Source: Clostridia bacterium | GTDB taxonomy: Bacteria; Bacillota; Clostridia; Christensenellales; CAG-138 | Direction of reading: 5' to 3' | NCBI GenBank assembly: GCA_017547885.1 | Contig: JAFYOP010000004.1 | Coordinates: forward strand, 62,001 to 126,000 | Length of the DNA stretch: 64,000 bases | Shown: in pieces, positions 55,278 to 64,000 of the stretch | Layout: the number at the start of each line of letters is the position of its first letter | Position numbering within the stretch: position 1 is the first letter of the stretch | Notes under the pieces: model-generated | What the model saw: only the letters and a program-made list of their open reading frames with translations | The model's database searches: none | What the model was told of the DNA's origin: nothing | Program-made: the position numbers and the translations under genes

Positions 55278-56179
55278 AAAAGATAAATATAATATCCATT
55301 ATGCTTGCTGTCCTGCTGCTGAGCGGATGCACCCAAATGGTTTACAGCGAGCCTGAACCTACGCCTGTTCCCGTGAAGATGACCGTTATATCCGCAAATG
55401 AGGACTTCTCACAGGCTGTGGAGGCTCAGGCCGGAGTGCAGGTGCAGATAAGTGCTGCGGATAATGATGTGGATGCGGATTTCGATGTTGCGCTGGTATA
55501 CATGCCCGAACCCGGCGATGTGAGCCAGCTGACGGAGCAGGATATTGTATTGACTGATGACACCGCGCTTATTCCGGATAATGTATCCACTGTTGCCGTA
55601 GATAACGACGCGGCTGTTCGTGCCGCATGGGATGCCCTGTACAGCTATCCTTCACATTGCGCTCCTATTCGCATACTTACCCTTACAGAAAGCGGTGCGG
55701 GTCTTTCCCGGGAGCTGTTTGATATCATGCTGGCAGAGGGCAAGCTGCAGGACAAGGGAAACTATATAGAAAGTCAGAGCCAGCAGGCCGCTGAAGAATG
55801 GGTAGCGGAGAGGCTGTCCAATATACCGGTGGGTTTGCTGGATACCATTTATGCCGATACCGAGGAGCTTGCTGTTGCCGCATACAACGCACTGAGAGCC
55901 GCCGAGAGAAATGACTCCGTAGAGGTAATATGCCCTGTTCTTACAGAAAATCTTATAGCCCTTATGGCAGAGGATCACTGGAGCATGGGCGTATGCGTGG
56001 GTGTAAGCATGGAGGCAGGCGCGGCAGCTATGCTGGAGCTGGCCCAGGAGTTTATGGAAACCGGTGAGACAAAAAAGGTATCCATTGAGCCTATGGTAGT
56101 ATATTCCGACGAGGTAAAGGCACTGGTGGATTCCGGAATTACGGATATCACAGAGATTATGCACAATATTGCAAACTGA
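55274..56179 (+). CDS. Lipoprotein with solute-binding-like fold, function unknown
   Basis: This 301-aa protein starts MKKINIISIMLAVLLLSGC, with the lipobox LLSGC. The mature part alternates strands and helices in the manner of periplasmic-binding-protein-like sensors: KMTVISANEDFSQAVEA, VALVYMPEPGD, DNVSTVAVDNDAAVRAAWDALY and MGVCVGVSMEAGAAAMLELA. It has no adjoining permease. It is translationally coupled to the L,D-transpeptidase, suggesting an envelope role. Confidence 0.75.
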   Translation: MKKINIISIMLAVLLLSGCTQMVYSEPEPTPVPVKMTVISANEDFSQAVEAQAGVQVQISAADNDVDADFDVALVYMPEPGDVSQLTEQDIVLTDDTALIPDNVSTVAVDNDAAVRAAWDALYSYPSHCAPIRILTLTESGAGLSRELFDIMLAEGKLQDKGNYIESQSQQAAEEWVAERLSNIPVGLLDTIYADTEELAVAAYNALRAAERNDSVEVICPVLTENLIALMAEDHWSMGVCVGVSMEAGAAAMLELAQEFMETGETKKVSIEPMVVYSDEVKALVDSGITDITEIMHNIAN

Positions 56180-56192
56180 TGCGTATTATTGT

Positions 56193-56218
56193 AAAAGCCG
56201 CCCTTGGGCGGCTTTTTT
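56193..56218 (+). terminator. Terminator of the L,D-transpeptidase/lipoprotein unit
   Basis: AAAAGCCGCC pairs with GGCGGCTTTTTT around CTTG. Confidence 0.9.
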
Positions 56219-56243
56219 GCAGTAAATATAGGGTGTGTTTACC

Positions 56244-56272
56244 TTCACAAAATTAATGGATGGGGGTATAAT
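56244..56272 (+). promoter_or_regulatory. Promoter of transketolase
   Basis: TTCACA (56244-56249), a 17-nt spacer and TATAAT (56267-56272). Confidence 0.75.
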
Positions 56273-56354
56273 ATAATAAGACATATATGGAGTACACATT
56301 TTCTCAGGAGTCAATTCTATATTAATAATACGGGATAAAGAAAGGAACTGAAAC

Positions 56355-58325
56355 ATGAATACTTTGGATACCATGGCTGTAAAGAGCATACGATTTCTGG
56401 CAGCAGATGCCATCGATAAGGCAAAAAGCGGTCATCCCGGCCTGCCCATTGGTTCTGCGCCTATGGCATACACTCTCTGGAAGCAGATGAAGCATAATCC
56501 GGCAAATCCCTCCTGGCAGGGCAGGGACAGGTTTATACTCAGCGCCGGTCATGCTTCCATGCTGGAGTATGCGCTGCTGCATCTCTTTGGCTATGGGGTA
56601 ACCATTGATGATATAAAGAACTTCCGCCAGTGGGGCAGCCTTACCCCCGGTCATCCCGAATATGGCCATACTGTGGGCGTAGAAGCCACCAGCGGACCTC
56701 TGGGCCAGGGCATTGCCATGGCGGTAGGTATGGCAATGGCAGAAGCACGTATGGCGGCCCACTTTAACCGTGAGGGATATCCAGTAGTGGATAACTATAC
56801 CTATGCTCTTTGCGGTGACGGCTGCCTGCAGGAGGGCGTTGCTGCGGAAGCTGTTTCCTTTGCCGGCACTCAAAAGCTTGGCAAGCTGATATTGTTCTAT
56901 GACCGCAACTGCATCACCATCGAGGGCCGCATTGAAAGCACCTTTGATGAGGACGTAAATGGCCGCTTTGCCGCCTGCGGATGGCATGTTCAGGAGCTGC
57001 CCTGCGGCGAGGATATGGATGCTGTGGCAAAGGCCATTGATGTTGCAAAGGCCGAAAAGGACAAGCCTTCCATCATAATCGTAAATACTGAAATAGCATA
57101 CGGTACCCCCAAACAGGGCAAGGCCAACGCCCACGGTGAGCCTCTGGGCGAGGAAAACATAAAGGCAATGCGTGAATTCTATCAGTGGGATTACGCTCCT
57201 TTTGAGGTGCCCGCCGAGGTATACGCACACTTTGATGAGCTTAAGAAGGGCTATGAAGCGGAAGAAGCCAAGTACAACCAGATGTTTGAAGGCTACAAGG
57301 CCGCTTACCCTGAGCTGTACGCAGAGTGGCAGCAGTGGCACAGCGCAGAGCTGCCCCAGGCTCTGCTTAAGGATGAGCGCCTCACCGCAGCGGATAAGCC
57401 CGCCGCGACCCGCGCCACCAGCGGCAACGTGCTTAACGTTATAGCAGAGTACATGCCCAATCTGTTTGGCGGCAGTGCCGACCTTGCTCCCTCCAACAAG
57501 AGCGAGCTCAAGGGCAAGGCATACTTCTCTGCCGAGGAAAGGGACGGAGCCAATGTACACTTTGGCATTCGCGAATTTGCAATGGCTGCCATATGCAACG
57601 GCATAATGCTTTACGGCGGCCTCAGGGCATACTGTGCCACCTTTATGGTATTCTCTGATTACCTTAAGCCCGCAATGCGCATGGCAGCGCTGATGAAGCT
57701 GCCCGTTATCTACATCCTTACCCACGACAGCATCGGCGTAGGCGAGGACGGCCCCACCCATCAGCCCATTGAGCACCTTGCAAGCCTCAGGGCAATACCC
57801 GATACCAACCTGTTCCGTCCCGCAGATATGAAGGAGACTGCAGGCTGCTACATGGCCGCCCTTCAGGGCAACAGGCCCGCCGCAATGGCACTGACCCGCC
57901 AGAACCTGCCCCAGTACGCTGAGACTTCCGTAGAGGGCGTTCTCAAGGGCGGTTATGTGCTTAAGGATTGCGCAGATCCCGAAGTAATAATTATGGCTTC
58001 CGGCTCCGAGGTTGAGCTTGCTGTAAAGGCAGCGGAGATGCTGGACGAGAAGGGCAAGGCTGTTCGCGTAGTATCCATGCCCTGCACCAACATATTTGAT
58101 GAGCAGAGCGCTGAGTACAAAGAGAGCGTACTGCCCTCCGCAGTTCGTGCCCGCGTAGCGGTGGAAGCCGGCTGCTCCATGAGCTGGTATAAGTACGTTG
58201 GCCTTGACGGCGAAGTGGTATGCATCGATCACTTCGGCGCATCCGCTCCCGCAGGCATACTGTTCAAGGAGTTTGGCTTTACCGTAGAAAACGTAGTTGC
58301 CGCAGCCGAAAGGGCAATGAAGTAA
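56355..58325 (+). CDS. tkt: Transketolase
   Basis: This 656-aa full-length enzyme has KSGHPGLPIG near the N-terminus, the TPP motif GDGCLQEGVAAEA (GDG...N type, about 155), the pyrimidine domain FGIREFAMAAICNG (catalytic Glu) with THDSIGVGEDGPTHQPIE, and the C-terminal domain VELAVKAAEMLDEKG with SAPAGILFKEFG. It moves two-carbon units between sugar phosphates in the pentose phosphate pathway. Codon bias is strong. The C-domain is the relative of the small protein at 25963. Confidence 0.97.
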   Translation: MNTLDTMAVKSIRFLAADAIDKAKSGHPGLPIGSAPMAYTLWKQMKHNPANPSWQGRDRFILSAGHASMLEYALLHLFGYGVTIDDIKNFRQWGSLTPGHPEYGHTVGVEATSGPLGQGIAMAVGMAMAEARMAAHFNREGYPVVDNYTYALCGDGCLQEGVAAEAVSFAGTQKLGKLILFYDRNCITIEGRIESTFDEDVNGRFAACGWHVQELPCGEDMDAVAKAIDVAKAEKDKPSIIIVNTEIAYGTPKQGKANAHGEPLGEENIKAMREFYQWDYAPFEVPAEVYAHFDELKKGYEAEEAKYNQMFEGYKAAYPELYAEWQQWHSAELPQALLKDERLTAADKPAATRATSGNVLNVIAEYMPNLFGGSADLAPSNKSELKGKAYFSAEERDGANVHFGIREFAMAAICNGIMLYGGLRAYCATFMVFSDYLKPAMRMAALMKLPVIYILTHDSIGVGEDGPTHQPIEHLASLRAIPDTNLFRPADMKETAGCYMAALQGNRPAAMALTRQNLPQYAETSVEGVLKGGYVLKDCADPEVIIMASGSEVELAVKAAEMLDEKGKAVRVVSMPCTNIFDEQSAEYKESVLPSAVRARVAVEAGCSMSWYKYVGLDGEVVCIDHFGASAPAGILFKEFGFTVENVVAAAERAMK

Positions 58326-58340
58326 TAACATTAATAACAA

Positions 58341-58372
58341 AGACGCCGTCCGGTGGACGGCGTCTGCTATTT
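58341..58372 (+). terminator. Hairpin behind transketolase
   Basis: AGACGCCGTCC (58341-58351) pairs with GGACGGCGTCT (58355-58365); the following GCTATTT is only weakly U-rich, so read-through to the HAD gene is likely. Confidence 0.6.
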
Positions 58373-58386
58373 GGAGAGAAAAGGAT

Positions 58387-59073
58387 ATGATAAAAAACAT
58401 ACTGCTGGATATGGACAATACCATACTGGATTTCACCAAAGCCGAGCGTGTGGCGGCCTCAAAGGCTCTTGCCGCCATGGAAATACAGCCCACGGATGAG
58501 CTGCTGAAAAGATATCACCAAATAAACGAAGAACAGTGGCGGCTGTTTGAACTGGGGGAGCTTGAGCGGGAGCAGGTAAAGGTAAGACGGTATGAGCTGC
58601 TGTTTGATGAGATGGAGATAGCGGCATCGCCAAGGGAGACGGCCAAGGTTTACGAAGGCCTGCTGGGCATAGGCCATTATTTTATGGACGGGGCTGTGGA
58701 GCTGCTGGAAAGGCTAAGCAGAGCATATCGGCTGTACCTTGCCACTAATGGTACGTCCAACGTGCAGAAAAGCAGGATAAGCAGCGCGGATATTTCAAAA
58801 TACTTTCAGGGGATATACATATCTGAGGACGTTGGATACAACAAGCCGGACAAGAGATACTTTGAGGCCTGCTTTAAGGATATACCTGACTTTGACCCGG
58901 CAGAGACCGTCATGATAGGGGACAGCCTTACTTCCGACATAAAGGGCGGCATAAATGCCGGGATAAGGACGGTGTGGTTCAATCACGAAGGGAAAAGCCG
59001 TGATGACAGCATCGTGCCGGATCATGAGGTATACAGCCTTGAGGAAATACCCGGGCTTATGGGACGTATATAG
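58387..59073 (+). CDS. HAD phosphatase, YjjG-like nucleotidase
   Basis: This 228-aa HAD-superfamily protein has motif I DMDNTILDF (nucleophile D8, D10), an alpha-helical cap, motif II ATNG, Lys in NKPDKRYFEA and motif III MIGDSLTSDIKGGINAG. The pattern is that of YjjG-type pyrimidine nucleotidases that clear noncanonical nucleotides. AAAAGGAT precedes the ATG. It probably shares transcription with tkt through the weak hairpin. Confidence 0.88.
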   Translation: MIKNILLDMDNTILDFTKAERVAASKALAAMEIQPTDELLKRYHQINEEQWRLFELGELEREQVKVRRYELLFDEMEIAASPRETAKVYEGLLGIGHYFMDGAVELLERLSRAYRLYLATNGTSNVQKSRISSADISKYFQGIYISEDVGYNKPDKRYFEACFKDIPDFDPAETVMIGDSLTSDIKGGINAGIRTVWFNHEGKSRDDSIVPDHEVYSLEEIPGLMGRI

Positions 59074-59080
59074 CAAAAGA

Positions 59081-59108
59081 AAAAGCACCCTTGCGGGTGC
59101 TTTTGTGT
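59081..59108. terminator. Bidirectional terminator between HAD and Na/Pi genes
   Basis: AAAAGCACCC (59081-59090) pairs with GGGTGCTTTT (59095-59104). Confidence 0.85.
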
Positions 59109-59114
59109 TTTTGC

Positions 59115-60905
59115 TTAGATAGTGAATATGGGATCCAGATACTGCTTGCGCTTTTCGTTGAACACGGCAACGTAGTCTGCGTCGTTGCCCTTGTGGAGCT
59201 CGTGGAGATAAGCGTGGTGATTGGACAGTATCTCTGCGTGGCGGCGGCCCATGAGGAATACCGCAATGCTGGAGCACTGGTCGGCGGCACGGCCCATGAA
59301 GGTAAGCACTTCGATGAAGATGAGGCCCGCGCTGATGGTGCAGGAGCCGTTCTTAAGGCGGAGCAGGTGCTTGTCCTTGAGGGAGGCAACCATTTCGTCG
59401 ATAACCTCTTCCAGAGGCTCTATCTTCTTGGCAATAGACTCTTCCTCAGTAGAGAAAGCCTCCACTGTGGTGTCGATGATCTCAAGGAGAGCGTTGGTCA
59501 TTATGGTAAGCTCTTCTCTGGCGGTTGCGGAGAAGGTGATGCCTTCCTGTACCAGCCTGCCCGCAAGCTCGTCTATCCTGCTGGCATAGTCGCCTATGCG
59601 CTCAAAGTCGGTAACGGACTGGATGAGCATGTTCAGCTCGTTATTGTCGTCGTCCGTTTCAATGTGTCTGGAAAGATGGATAAGATAGTTTTCCGCGGCG
59701 TCCGTAAAGCCGTCCAGGCGGTCCTCTGCGGCGGCTATCTTGGCGGAACGATCGGGGGAATATTCCGAAAGCTGCTGTATGCTGCGGCGGAAGTTCTTGC
59801 GTGCCAGCTCGCCCATCTTTACGGTGGTTACCTTTACCTGATCCAGGGCAACAGGGGGAGAGATGAACAGCTTTTCGTCCAGAGAACGGATCTCGGGATA
59901 CTCATCGGGATCGTCATCCTTATCCTTGATTACCATGGTGGTAAGCTTAACCAGCTGATTGGAGAAGGGGATCAGCACGATAGCGGTGACAAGATTGAAC
60001 AGGGTGGTAAAGTCGGCTATGCCGCCGCTGTCCACTACGCTGTTCCAGATGCCATCCAGCACACCGGTGCGGTGCAGCAGGGTCATGACGATCATGAACA
60101 GTATGGTGCCGATGGTATTGAAGGCGATATGGGCAAAGCCGGTGCGCTTTGCGTCATTATCGGTGCCGATGGAGCAGACGATGGCGGTAGTTATGCAGGT
60201 ACCCAGGTTTATACCCATTATGACGGGGTATATCATGTTAAAGGTAAGAACTCCGGTGGAGGACAGAGCCTGCAGGATACCTGTCATAGCAGAAGAACTC
60301 TGTATGATGAAGGTGGTAACAAGGCCGGTAAGTATGCCCAGGAAGGGATTGTTGGAGAACTTCTGTACGGCGCCTGCAAATGCAGGGGACTCAGCCAGAG
60401 GAGCAACAGAGTCGCTCATCAGCATAAGGCCGGTAAACAGAAGACCAAAGCCCATAAGCATGGTGCCCACGCCGGTGGTCTTTTTCTTTTTGATGAACAT
60501 CAGCAGTATAATGCCTGCTATCATGGCGATGGGAGCCAGCGTGTCGGGATTGAACAGCTCAAGCAGGAAATTGCCGCCGGAATCAATATCCATAAGGCGG
60601 ATAAGCTGAGCGGTAACGGTGGTGCCGATGTTGGCGCCCATTACGATGCTGATAGCCTGGCGAAGGTTAAGTATGCCTGCACCAAGAAGACCAACTGTCA
60701 GCACGATGGTGGCGGTGGAGCTCTGGATAACCGCGGTTACCAGCGTGCCGGTAATTACGCCCATTATCACGCTCTGGGTAACCTTTTCCAGCATGGACTT
60801 AAGGGCTTTTGAGGAGCTGCTCTTAAGGCCGTCGCCCATTATTTCCATGCCGTAGAGGAACATTGCAAGGCCGCCCAGCATGGTTATTACGGTAAATATG
60901 TCCAC
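59115..60905 (-). CDS. Na+/phosphate cotransporter with C-terminal PhoU domain
   Basis: GTG start at 60905-60903 with CGGAGG upstream. The 596-aa protein has a NptA/SLC34-type membrane part. It has two inverted repeats with the signature QSSTATIVLTVGL (about 60) and FIIQSSSAMTGIL (about 200), plus MGANIGTTVTA and GINLGTCITTA. About 230 residues of PhoU-like helices follow (about 355-590), with FERIGDYASRIDEL. It takes up phosphate, or regulates such uptake, at the cytoplasmic membrane. Confidence 0.93.
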   Translation of the reverse strand: MDIFTVITMLGGLAMFLYGMEIMGDGLKSSSSKALKSMLEKVTQSVIMGVITGTLVTAVIQSSTATIVLTVGLLGAGILNLRQAISIVMGANIGTTVTAQLIRLMDIDSGGNFLLELFNPDTLAPIAMIAGIILLMFIKKKKTTGVGTMLMGFGLLFTGLMLMSDSVAPLAESPAFAGAVQKFSNNPFLGILTGLVTTFIIQSSSAMTGILQALSSTGVLTFNMIYPVIMGINLGTCITTAIVCSIGTDNDAKRTGFAHIAFNTIGTILFMIVMTLLHRTGVLDGIWNSVVDSGGIADFTTLFNLVTAIVLIPFSNQLVKLTTMVIKDKDDDPDEYPEIRSLDEKLFISPPVALDQVKVTTVKMGELARKNFRRSIQQLSEYSPDRSAKIAAAEDRLDGFTDAAENYLIHLSRHIETDDDNNELNMLIQSVTDFERIGDYASRIDELAGRLVQEGITFSATAREELTIMTNALLEIIDTTVEAFSTEEESIAKKIEPLEEVIDEMVASLKDKHLLRLKNGSCTISAGLIFIEVLTFMGRAADQCSSIAVFLMGRRHAEILSNHHAYLHELHKGNDADYVAVFNEKRKQYLDPIFTI

Positions 60906-61030
60906 AATTGACCTCCGTAAAATAAATTAATGATCCATATAGTCGGGCAAATCTGCAGCAAAGCGCAAACTTAACCAAATAATACTTTATCCTTTTTTTT
61001 GCAAAAAGTAAAGTATATGAGTAAAATCTG

Positions 61031-61039
61031 TGATATAAT
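61031..61039 (+). promoter_or_regulatory. Extended -10 promoter of the EamA gene
   Basis: TGATATAAT (TATAAT 61034-61039), 37 nt before the ATG. Confidence 0.6.
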
Positions 61040-61075
61040 GTCCAGCGTATGCAAAAATGCCGAAAGGAAAATACA

Positions 61076-62005
61076 ATGGAAAAAACAAAGGGAAAGCTGG
61101 TGGGCCATGTAATGGCGGCAATAGCCATATGCGTGTGGGGCAGCACCTTCATATTCAGTAAAATAATGCTGAGGGATTTTACGCCCCTTCAGATAATGAC
61201 CATGCGTTTTGTGGTGGCATATGTGGTGCTGTGGTGTTTGTATCCAAAGGTGGAAAAGACTACCTTTAAGGACAACCTTGGCATATTCGTGCTGTCGCTT
61301 TTCGGCAATACGGTATACTTCCTCTTTGAAAACAATGCCCTGCGCTATACCCTGGCGGCAAATGTAAGTATTATAGTTGCCTCCGCGCCCATATGGACGG
61401 CAATACTTGCCCACTTCTTTTCAAAGGGCGAAAAGATCCGCCGCAATACCATATACGGCTCTGTTCTTGCCTTTGCGGGGGTCGCGCTGGTGGTGTTCAA
61501 CGGAACCATAGTGCTTAAGTTCAACCCCTTGGGAGATATACTTTCCCTTGGCGCGGCGCTGTGCTGGGCGGTGTATTCCATAATCGTGGTAAAGTACGTT
61601 CACAGGTTCAGCAGCTTTTTCCTCATGCGCCGCTCCACCCTGTGCGCTATTATCGCCAGCATACCTATGCTGATAGTCTCGGGTCAGGCGGATATGCCCT
61701 TTGAGTGCCTGCTGCAGAGGGATACCATGTTTTCCATAATATTCCTTGGCATACTTGGCAGCGGCGTAAGCTACGTGCTGTGGAACATGGCCACAAGAAC
61801 TCTCGGCGTAATCAAGGTAAACGCCTACATATATGTTAACCCCTTTGTCACCATGATAACCGCGGGAATATTCCTGGGCGAACCTGTTACCGTGATGGGC
61901 ATCATAGGCGCGGTGATGATAATCGGCGGCGTGGTGCTGGGCGTGACCGAGCGAAGAAGAGCCGAAGATGTGGAGGAGCAGACGGAGGATATGACTGCAG
62001 AGTAA
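61076..62005 (+). CDS. EamA family transporter
   Basis: Start at 61076 (MEKTKGKLVGHVMAA) with GAAAGGAAAA upstream; the in-frame ATG nine codons earlier lacks a ribosome site. The 309-aa protein has ten membrane helices in two EamA halves, with ICVWGSTFIFSKIML, FAGVALVVFNG and GSGVSYVLWNMATRTLGVIKVNAYIYVNP, and an acidic tail. It is probably a metabolite exporter of unknown substrate. Confidence 0.92.
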   Translation: MEKTKGKLVGHVMAAIAICVWGSTFIFSKIMLRDFTPLQIMTMRFVVAYVVLWCLYPKVEKTTFKDNLGIFVLSLFGNTVYFLFENNALRYTLAANVSIIVASAPIWTAILAHFFSKGEKIRRNTIYGSVLAFAGVALVVFNGTIVLKFNPLGDILSLGAALCWAVYSIIVVKYVHRFSSFFLMRRSTLCAIIASIPMLIVSGQADMPFECLLQRDTMFSIIFLGILGSGVSYVLWNMATRTLGVIKVNAYIYVNPFVTMITAGIFLGEPVTVMGIIGAVMIIGGVVLGVTERRRAEDVEEQTEDMTAE

Positions 62006-62029
62006 AACCAATATAATACGAAAACATAG

Positions 62030-62058
62030 AAAACCGCACCCATTGGGATGCGGTTTTT
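62030..62058. terminator. Terminator behind the EamA gene (bidirectional)
   Basis: AAACCGCACCC pairs with GGGATGCGGTTT, then TTTAAAATT. Confidence 0.8.
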
Positions 62059-62079
62059 AAAATTAAACAAGCGTATAAC

Positions 62080-62856
62080 TTATAGTGTCAGCCCTGCAAT
62101 GTATCCTGCGAGAGCTATTACGGAAAAGAGGGTCCAGCCGATATGCCGTATGGCTATTTCCCAGTCTGAGGGCTCTGCTGTGTCTGCGCTGCGTATACGG
62201 AATGACATGCTCCAGCGGAAAAGCTCATCCGCATAAAGTATGTCAACGGCCGCAAAGATTGAAACGAAAACCGAAAGGAACCACATGCCCCAATTGCCCT
62301 TTGAGGTCAGCTCGGGGCCATTTGCAAGCTGCAGAATATCTGTGGCGGAGGGGGCAAGCTCATCTATGGGGTTGCCGTCCATGTCACGCTCAATGCCGTC
62401 ACTGCCTGTATAGCTGATGGTAAAGCCGTGAAGGTCTCCATTTTCATCAAACAGCAGGGGTTCAGAGGAGGGGCCGCCGCTTTCCATAACTCCGCCGCGG
62501 AAAAATTCTTTGCCCTTTTCCAGTATCTCCACTCCGGTCATGAGGTCTGCCCATTCCTGCTTATCGGGTACGGCGGAAGGGTCTTCCAAGACGGTGTAGG
62601 GGCCGTACGATTTTTCTTCGTAGCTGAAGGTAATTGCTTTATCCGGTGATACCGTAACTGTGGCCTTTTCTCCATGTACTCGGCCCGTGTATATTGTGCT
62701 GCCGTTTTCGGTATTGGGAACGAGTATGGCTTTTTTGTAGGCATAGCCTACGCGGGAGGTTACTATGGAATATGCAATGGTGAAAGCCACCTGCATGGCG
62801 GCTAAAAGGAGCAAAATGACTTTCTGGTAAAGGTTTAGCTTTTTTATCCGCTCCAT
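62080..62856 (-). CDS. Membrane protein with extracytoplasmic domain, function unknown
   Basis: This 258-aa protein has one N-terminal helix (about 10-33), a soluble domain of about 140 residues (about 40-185) with GSTIYTGRVHGEKATVTVSPD and an acidic GIERDMDGNPIDEL part, and two C-terminal helices (about 190-215 and 238-258). The central domain would face outward. AAGGAGG lies upstream of the ATG. No family is recognised. Confidence 0.8.
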   Translation of the reverse strand: MERIKKLNLYQKVILLLLAAMQVAFTIAYSIVTSRVGYAYKKAILVPNTENGSTIYTGRVHGEKATVTVSPDKAITFSYEEKSYGPYTVLEDPSAVPDKQEWADLMTGVEILEKGKEFFRGGVMESGGPSSEPLLFDENGDLHGFTISYTGSDGIERDMDGNPIDELAPSATDILQLANGPELTSKGNWGMWFLSVFVSIFAAVDILYADELFRWSMSFRIRSADTAEPSDWEIAIRHIGWTLFSVIALAGYIAGLTL

Positions 62857-62956
62857 GATGGTCCTCCTTTGTTTTGATGTGGTATGGCTATTAGAATGGT
62901 GTGATTCATTTTTAAATTTGAGCTTATTATAGCATTGGGTATTGGTATAATCAATA

Positions 62957-62986
62957 AACCTCCCAGGCCTTGTGGCCAGGGAGGTT
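62957..62986 (-). terminator. Terminator of rarD
   Basis: AACCTCCC-GGCC pairs with GGCC-GGGAGGTT; read on the minus strand it is followed by TATTGATT. Confidence 0.7.
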
Positions 62987-63003
62987 CTGTGTTTACAAAA
63001 AGT

Positions 63004-63876
63004 TTATTCGGCTTTGGTTTGAGCTGGCTTTTTGCTAAGCAGCCCGATGGAGTATATCACCAGCGCTACGATTACAGCTATAAAGGGAATAAGCTTTTCC
63101 AGAGAAAGGGCTTCTCCGCTCATAAGGCCGATGAGCAGCATGAGGGAGGGGGAGATGTACTGGAGTATGCCCACGGTCTTAAAGTCCAGATGGTTTACGC
63201 CGATGGAGTAAAGTATCATGGGCACGGCAGTGACCGGTCCCGCCAGCATAAGCAGCAGCCCATCCTTGAGGGTAAGGGCGGCTATGGTATTGCCGAACAG
63301 GGTGAATGCAATTATCAGTGCTGCAGGTGCCATGACCAGCGTTTCAATAGCTATGCTGAGGAGGGGATCCACATGGGCAAACTTTTTTACGGAGCCGTAT
63401 GCTGCAAAGGTGAACGCCAGAAGCAGAGCGGTGATGGGAACAGTGCCGAATATCAGCAGTGTGATGATTACGCCGGAGGCTGCGACGCATATGGAGACTA
63501 CCTGCAGCAGGCTGGTTTTTTCTTTGAATATTATGGTGCTTGCGGCAAACACCACCAGAGGATTCATATAGTAGCCAAGGCTTGCGTCAAGTGTGTGTCC
63601 AGAAGCTACGGCGTATATGTAGGTTCCCCAGTTTACGGTTATCAGCAGGGAAGCTATGGTCAGCTTCAGCATGGTGGGCCTGTCCCTGAGCAAAGCCTTG
63701 AACTGATCCATCCTGCGGGTAAGCAGGATAATGGCAGAGGTGAATACAAGGCTGAAAGTTATGCGGCAGCACAGTATCAGCACAGCGGGAACATGGGATA
63801 GAAGCTTCCAGTAAAGGGGAAGCAGACCCCATATGGTATAGGTGAGCATTGTGATGTAAAAGCCGCGGTTTTTCAT
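63004..63876 (-). CDS. rarD: RarD-type EamA transporter
   Basis: This 290-aa, ten-helix protein has the RarD pattern: YTIWGLLPLYWKLL near the start, LLITVNWGTYIYAVASGHTLDASLGYYMNPL, FAAYGSVKKF and the end QYISPSLMLLIGL. RarD proteins were named from chloramphenicol sensitivity but their cargo is unknown. The ribosome site is weak (AAAGGCGG). Confidence 0.9.
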   Translation of the reverse strand: MKNRGFYITMLTYTIWGLLPLYWKLLSHVPAVLILCCRITFSLVFTSAIILLTRRMDQFKALLRDRPTMLKLTIASLLITVNWGTYIYAVASGHTLDASLGYYMNPLVVFAASTIIFKEKTSLLQVVSICVAASGVIITLLIFGTVPITALLLAFTFAAYGSVKKFAHVDPLLSIAIETLVMAPAALIIAFTLFGNTIAALTLKDGLLLMLAGPVTAVPMILYSIGVNHLDFKTVGILQYISPSLMLLIGLMSGEALSLEKLIPFIAVIVALVIYSIGLLSKKPAQTKAE

Positions 63877-63941
63877 GGATTTATCCGCCTTTTGATGTAT
63901 TTTTGGAAATCCATGGAAAGTTTATCACATTTAACGGGATA

Positions 63942-63970
63942 TTGACATAGTTTTCTTGAAGTGATACATA
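63942..63970 (+). promoter_or_regulatory. Promoter reading out of the window
   Basis: TTGACA (63942-63947), a 17-nt spacer and TACATA (63965-63970) with TGA extension; the gene it serves lies beyond position 64000. Confidence 0.55.
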
Positions 63971-64000
63971 GCCGTTGTACTTTAAATATGTAATTGGGTC

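Noticed and set aside
56322-58493. Very long open frame (723 codons) antisense to transketolase
   Set aside because: It mirrors the strongly biased codons of tkt, has no ribosome site or recognisable domain, and tkt itself is certain.
59091-60812. 573-codon open frame opposite the Na/Pi transporter gene
   Set aside because: Antisense shadow; the transporter's motifs on the minus strand are unambiguous.

Overview
The window looks like a chromosomal segment of a strictly anaerobic, low-oxygen-adapted member of the Firmicutes, most likely class Clostridia, with moderate to high GC for that group. Four things point there. There is a complete selenocysteine-dependent glycine reductase locus (grdX-E-B, trxB, trxA, grdA-C-D). 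There is a type III glutamine synthetase next to ECF vitamin-type transport. An FprA-type flavodiiron protein and a superoxide-reductase-like domain are present. Strong AGGAGG ribosome sites, GTG/TTG starts, lipoboxes and many extended -10 (TGn-TATAAT) promoters occur on both strands. No outer-membrane genes are seen. The lineage cannot be fixed more finely from the sequence alone.

Layout. 1-4770: end of a small calcium-loop protein gene, an S-adenosylmethionine hydrolase-family gene, a three-gene ECF transporter (S, fused AA', T), a 159-nt structured element and a 49-aa ORF. 4.8-10.1 kb (minus): ABC exporter, a repeat-rich gap ending at tRNA-Arg(CCG), radA, and a membrane-anchored beta-propeller gene. 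10.2-15.8 kb: DUF554 protein, an IscU-like/GGGtGRT pair, a large structured RNA region leading into a small membrane protein gene, a WYL regulator, a lipoprotein, and on the minus strand a membrane protein with an OadB-like signature and sfsA. 15.9-23.8 kb: the glycine reductase locus with two in-frame UGA (Sec) codons. 23.9-29.2 kb: HTH/SOR-like fusion, two DUF218 proteins, a Cys-rich small protein, a free-standing candidate ncRNA, and glutamine synthetase III followed by a lone transketolase-C-like protein. 29.4-35.6 kb: secA, prfB (with its programmed frameshift), and regulator, acetyltransferase and lipoprotein genes. 35.8-44.2 kb: pgk-tpiA-gpmI, secG-rnr-smpB, a lysA-like decarboxylase and tmRNA. 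44.2-46.1 kb: an AT-rich acquired islet directly behind tmRNA, with a Mef-type macrolide efflux pump behind an MTASMRLR leader peptide and two attenuator hairpins. 46.3-64 kb: ion transporter, EamA exporters, flavodiiron protein, an AT-rich SDR gene, serC-serA, L,D-transpeptidase, transketolase, HAD phosphatase, Na/Pi-PhoU transporter and RarD.

How it works together. The cell can reduce glycine to acetyl phosphate using thioredoxin encoded inside the same locus. It runs lower glycolysis (pgk, tpiA, gpmI) and transketolase, and makes serine (serC-serA), a direct glycine precursor. It pairs trans-translation parts (tmRNA, smpB, rnr) in one neighbourhood.

The least explained parts are three structured non-coding elements (4411-4569, 12888-13165, 25540-25768). 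Of these, 25540-25768 is the strongest candidate for a new independent RNA gene, because it has its own promoter, six consecutive hairpins and an intrinsic terminator. All RNA claims rest on hand-read complementarity. No covariance or database search could be run.
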